Assembly (NCBI GenBank): GCA_032690845.1
Contig: CM064421.1
Location: 34,834,963-34,898,962, forward strand
DNA from: Eleusine coracana subsp. coracana
Taxonomy: Eukaryota > Streptophyta > Magnoliopsida > Poales > Poaceae
Length of the DNA stretch: 64,000 bases
Direction: 5' to 3'
Shown here piece by piece: positions 60,973 to 64,000 of this stretch. Position 1 is the first letter of the stretch; every line of letters starts with the position of its first letter. A model generated the notes under the pieces. That model made no database searches and was not told the origin of the DNA. It worked only from the letters and a program-made list of their open reading frames with translations. The position numbers and the translations under genes were made by a program.

Positions 60973-63896
60973 CTACTGACTCAATCGCGCGGTCCAACTG
61001 AAGCCATCCTCCAGGTGACCCATCTGGAGACCTGTAAGTGACTTGTATAGCTGCTGCGATCCAACGCCGACTCCTTGGTTGCCATATTCTACCCTGCAAG
61101 TCCAAAACCATAGAGGGTATGAGATTCAACATGCCTACTCATTACTATCTCTATCAGCTATCACTTTCTGGAAATCAACAATGCGTCAAGCACAGAAAAT
61201 GTCCGATGATGGTAGGTGAAATTGAGATACCAACAACCATAAGACAGTATTTACAAGAAATAGAAAAACAAGCACTTCAGACATACAACAGAACTGATTG
61301 CAAGAAAGTCATAGTGGTACAGTAAACTTAATATTACAAAAACTAGTGCAGTGTTTACTGTTCATTGTGCCAACACATGTTTGCTCATTATCATTTACTG
61401 ACTTGGAGGCAAGAAAAAAGTGTCACCTTTTTCCCATATATGTAATGCTGCCAACGGGTGACACCACAACAGCAGTCCCCGTGCAGAAAACTTCATCAGC
61501 ATCAAGCAACTCATCTACTGACACCAGGCGCTCCTCAACCTTTACAGGAAGCCAACAGTTTCAGTAAATGACTAAACAAAAAATAGAGGCAGCATGTGGC
61601 TTTGGCATGTTCAGAGAACGGCTTAACTTCCTGACATCAATTACCCTATAACTGACCAACAAAAGTCTTCAAGGCTTGGCAGATGTACAACAACAACAAC
61701 TAAAGCTTTAATCCCAAGCAAGGCTTGGCAGATGTAATAAGAAAAAAAAATCCAGTTAATATCTTAGCTAAAAGGTTACCTCACAGATCCTACTACATAT
61801 GCACAAGTTGCAGATACAAAAAGCGACTAATGTGTGAAACTATAGATATGGCCACCTTAAATTGCAGTTAAAATGCACTGTTCAGACTGCCTGTTTCTCA
61901 GTTACTTTGAACCAATGAGACTGATGAGTAATCTACCTTGAAGCCTTTGCTCTCAGCAACTTCAATGATACTTTTCCTTGTTATACCAGGGAGTATTGTC
62001 CCTTTAATTGCAGGAGTAGAAATGACATTGCCCTGGTGCAAAATTGCCAAAAAAAAATATATATATATCATCATAAAAGACTCAAATAATACAGCAAATA
62101 TCAAATAAAATTCCTCAGGAAATTACTAAAACACATGCAAATTCGATGTATGACTAAGAAATTCATCCTTGAAGGTGCAATGTTCTATACAAATATGATG
62201 AAAAAGACTAAAAGACGGGCTTTTCTAGCTGATGAGAATATTCATAAAATTTCACTGCTTGGAAGTTAGAACTGTCCGAGCATGACAGGAACACTATTGT
62301 AACTTTTTAGCACTAAATATATTCCTAAATGCAGCCATGGAGGAAATATGCTACAAAAATAACAAAGATATGTACTCTCAAGCGGCTTTATGTGGTAAGT
62401 GAAGGGCATACTTTCACGATAAAAATATTGCACGAAGATACTTCTTCAAGATATTTGTTGTGAACAGCATCCAAATAAAGGACGTCAGAATATCCTTTCT
62501 CCTTTGCAATCTTTTGTGCTTTCAACACCTACATGTGGATGACACAGTATGCAATTAAGAACCAAGTGAAGGTATAGAAAATATAGTTTCCATAAATGTT
62601 GATTCAAAAGGTTACCGAGGCGTAGTTTCCAATGGTTTTCACGCCTCCAGTACCACCAGGGCTAGCACGGTGAAACTGGTCTTCAACAATCAGATTTATA
62701 GGAGATAAACCTTCCTGCAGAATAGAGTTAAAAAGTTCTTATCAACATTGATGTTGGAAGAAATCATTTCTTTTTGAAAACTAGGAAAACAATTTTATAT
62801 GAAAAGAAAATTTTGGTTGTGACATAGCTATGATTCAGCTATCCTAAACTGCTGTCCGTTGAGCAGGCCAAAACACTGGTTATAGTGATTTACTGTAGGT
62901 CCATGATTCTTTATGTTTGGAGCGATTGTCAACATAATCCTATGGTATTCAGAGTAAAAACTCGACACTAACCTTGAAATAATTTCCAACAGGAGAGACA
63001 AAAACGATAAATGTATATTCGGGAGCAGGTGCAAGACCAAGAACAGCCCCGCTGCCCAATAGTAGTGGCCTGATATACAAGGAACCTTTACCAGTAGGGG
63101 GCACCTATAAGTATGCTGTATTAGTCAGGGATAATGATTAATGAAAATAATAAATTATTGAATACATAGCATGATATGATAGATATATGAAAACAGAGTT
63201 ACTAACCCATCTTTTATTTGCCAAAACAGTTTGTTTCACAGCATCGACAAATTGCTCAACAGTTGGAGCAGACATGCACATCCTCTCTGCACCGGTTATC
63301 ATCCTTGTAGCATTCTCCTCCGGACGGAATAGCAGGATGGTCCCATCAGTTTTCCTATATGCTTTTAGTCCTTCAAACAATCCCTGCACACCAGAAATGC
63401 TGTTGTCAGAATATTTGAAGGCCTTCAATGATATATAATTCTCAGGTTATAATTGTTCTGAATTCCCAGCCTGAAACAAGGCCTCCTGCCTCCTTACTAA
63501 CCTGTCCATAATTCAAAACTCCAGCGGATGGGCTCAATGCAATAGGTCCAAATGGCTGCACTTCACCTTTGGAAAAGATTCCATCCGGACCACATTTTGA
63601 TACATACATGAAATCAGTCTGCACGAGGCCAAAGCCAAGGTTTTCCCAGTCCAGATCAGCCACCTCAGATGTCTCCCTGCAAAGGGTTTAATATCATGAG
63701 AACAAAGCCGAAAACAGGGAGGATATCACTGGTTGAATTAACATAAGTACCAAGATGAGATACTACATGTTGGCAAGGGATAGAGTTTATAGTGCAGAAT
63801 TACATACATGTAATTAGTTGCTAGAGAAGCATGGCACGTTGTCATGGTAGGAGCCTTGTAAGACAGAGATGGCGTCGAATAAATGTGGTTCTGGAT
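60973..63896 (-). CDS. BCAT: Branched-chain amino acid aminotransferase, 5' end outside window
   Basis: PLP-dependent class IV transaminase interconverting Leu/Ile/Val and their 2-oxo acids. Nine visible exons (minus): 63808-63896, 63502-63676, 63207-63383, 62973-63104, 62616-62714, 62412-62528, 61937-62032, 61427-61539, 60973-61093, giving 372 residues to the stop. Motifs: DLDWENLGFGLVQTDFMY, GVLNYGQGLFEGLKAYR, LLFRPEENATRM, YIRPLLLGSG, then GGTGGVKTIGNYA (the Lys is the probable PLP Schiff-base residue), YLDAVHNKYLEEVSSCNIF and EVFCTGTAVVVSPV. The end is GLQMGHLEDGFSWT. The transit peptide that would tell plastid from mitochondrial isoform lies beyond 63896, so localisation is unknown. All key residues seen are intact. 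Confidence 0.95.
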
Positions 63897-64000
63897 CTGT
63901 AAAAAGAAAACATATAACTTTCCTCGGATCACAAATATTAACGGCAGCAGTCAAGTTGGACATTCGTCAGCTAAGAATTACAGTGCTGCGTAAGTTTTCC

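Noticed and set aside
1..64000. CRISPR arrays, prokaryotic operons or viral genomes
   Set aside because: Spliced plant genes throughout; the tandem repeats lack spacer structure and no viral coding region was seen.

Overview
The window is nuclear DNA from a flowering plant, almost certainly a grass (Poaceae). The supporting observations are GC-rich first exons with long, AT-rich, intron-split downstream exons, Stowaway-like MITEs, tRNA-derived SINEs of the grass type, and plant-only gene families. A homologue of the meiotic gene PAIR1, known from rice chromosome 3, lies directly upstream of a branched-chain aminotransferase gene. From memory, this pair is also adjacent in rice, so the window looks orthologous to the top of rice chromosome 3. 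The species cannot be fixed from sequence alone.

Layout. (1) 1-80: first codons of a secreted protein gene (minus), then about 3 kb without a convincing gene. (2) 4547-8819: SRP receptor alpha subunit (minus, 9 coding exons, 616 aa), with a hAT-like element in an intron. It is divergent from a beta-tubulin gene (9911-11491, plus, 3 exons, 447 aa). (3) 13418-17061: an AT-hook/PPC-domain (AHL-type) protein (minus, 5 exons) whose last exon is a minisatellite encoding about 23 copies of a 14-residue repeat; a second hAT-like element sits in one intron. (4) 19281-21851: DUF3527 protein (minus). (5) 26479-28034: bestrophin-like (VCCN1-type) chloride channel (minus). (6) 28654-31782: a small cysteine-rich coding region and a possible upstream exon, separated by a rearranged repeat cluster. 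(7) 33067-43791: Mediator subunit MED12 (minus, 12 coding exons, 2186 aa), with a nearly intact SINE in one intron. (8) 48442-52180: DUF4378 / LONGIFOLIA-TRM-like protein (minus, 874 aa). (9) 55778-60055: PAIR1/PRD3 homologue (minus, 11 exons, 530 aa) with an expanded 12-residue repeat. (10) 60973-63896: branched-chain aminotransferase (minus), 5' end outside the window.

Exon boundaries were read by hand from GT/AG sites. For SRP receptor, tubulin, DUF3527, VCCN1-like, MED12, DUF4378 and PAIR1 the exon lengths sum to exact codon multiples and give uninterrupted family-like proteins. The genes do not form one pathway; this is ordinary collinear euchromatin with housekeeping, chromatin, Mediator and meiotic genes. 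The most unusual items are the AHL gene's 14-residue repeat tail, the repeat expansion in PAIR1, a 26-bp perfect hairpin downstream of tubulin, and several mobile elements with readable target-site duplications.
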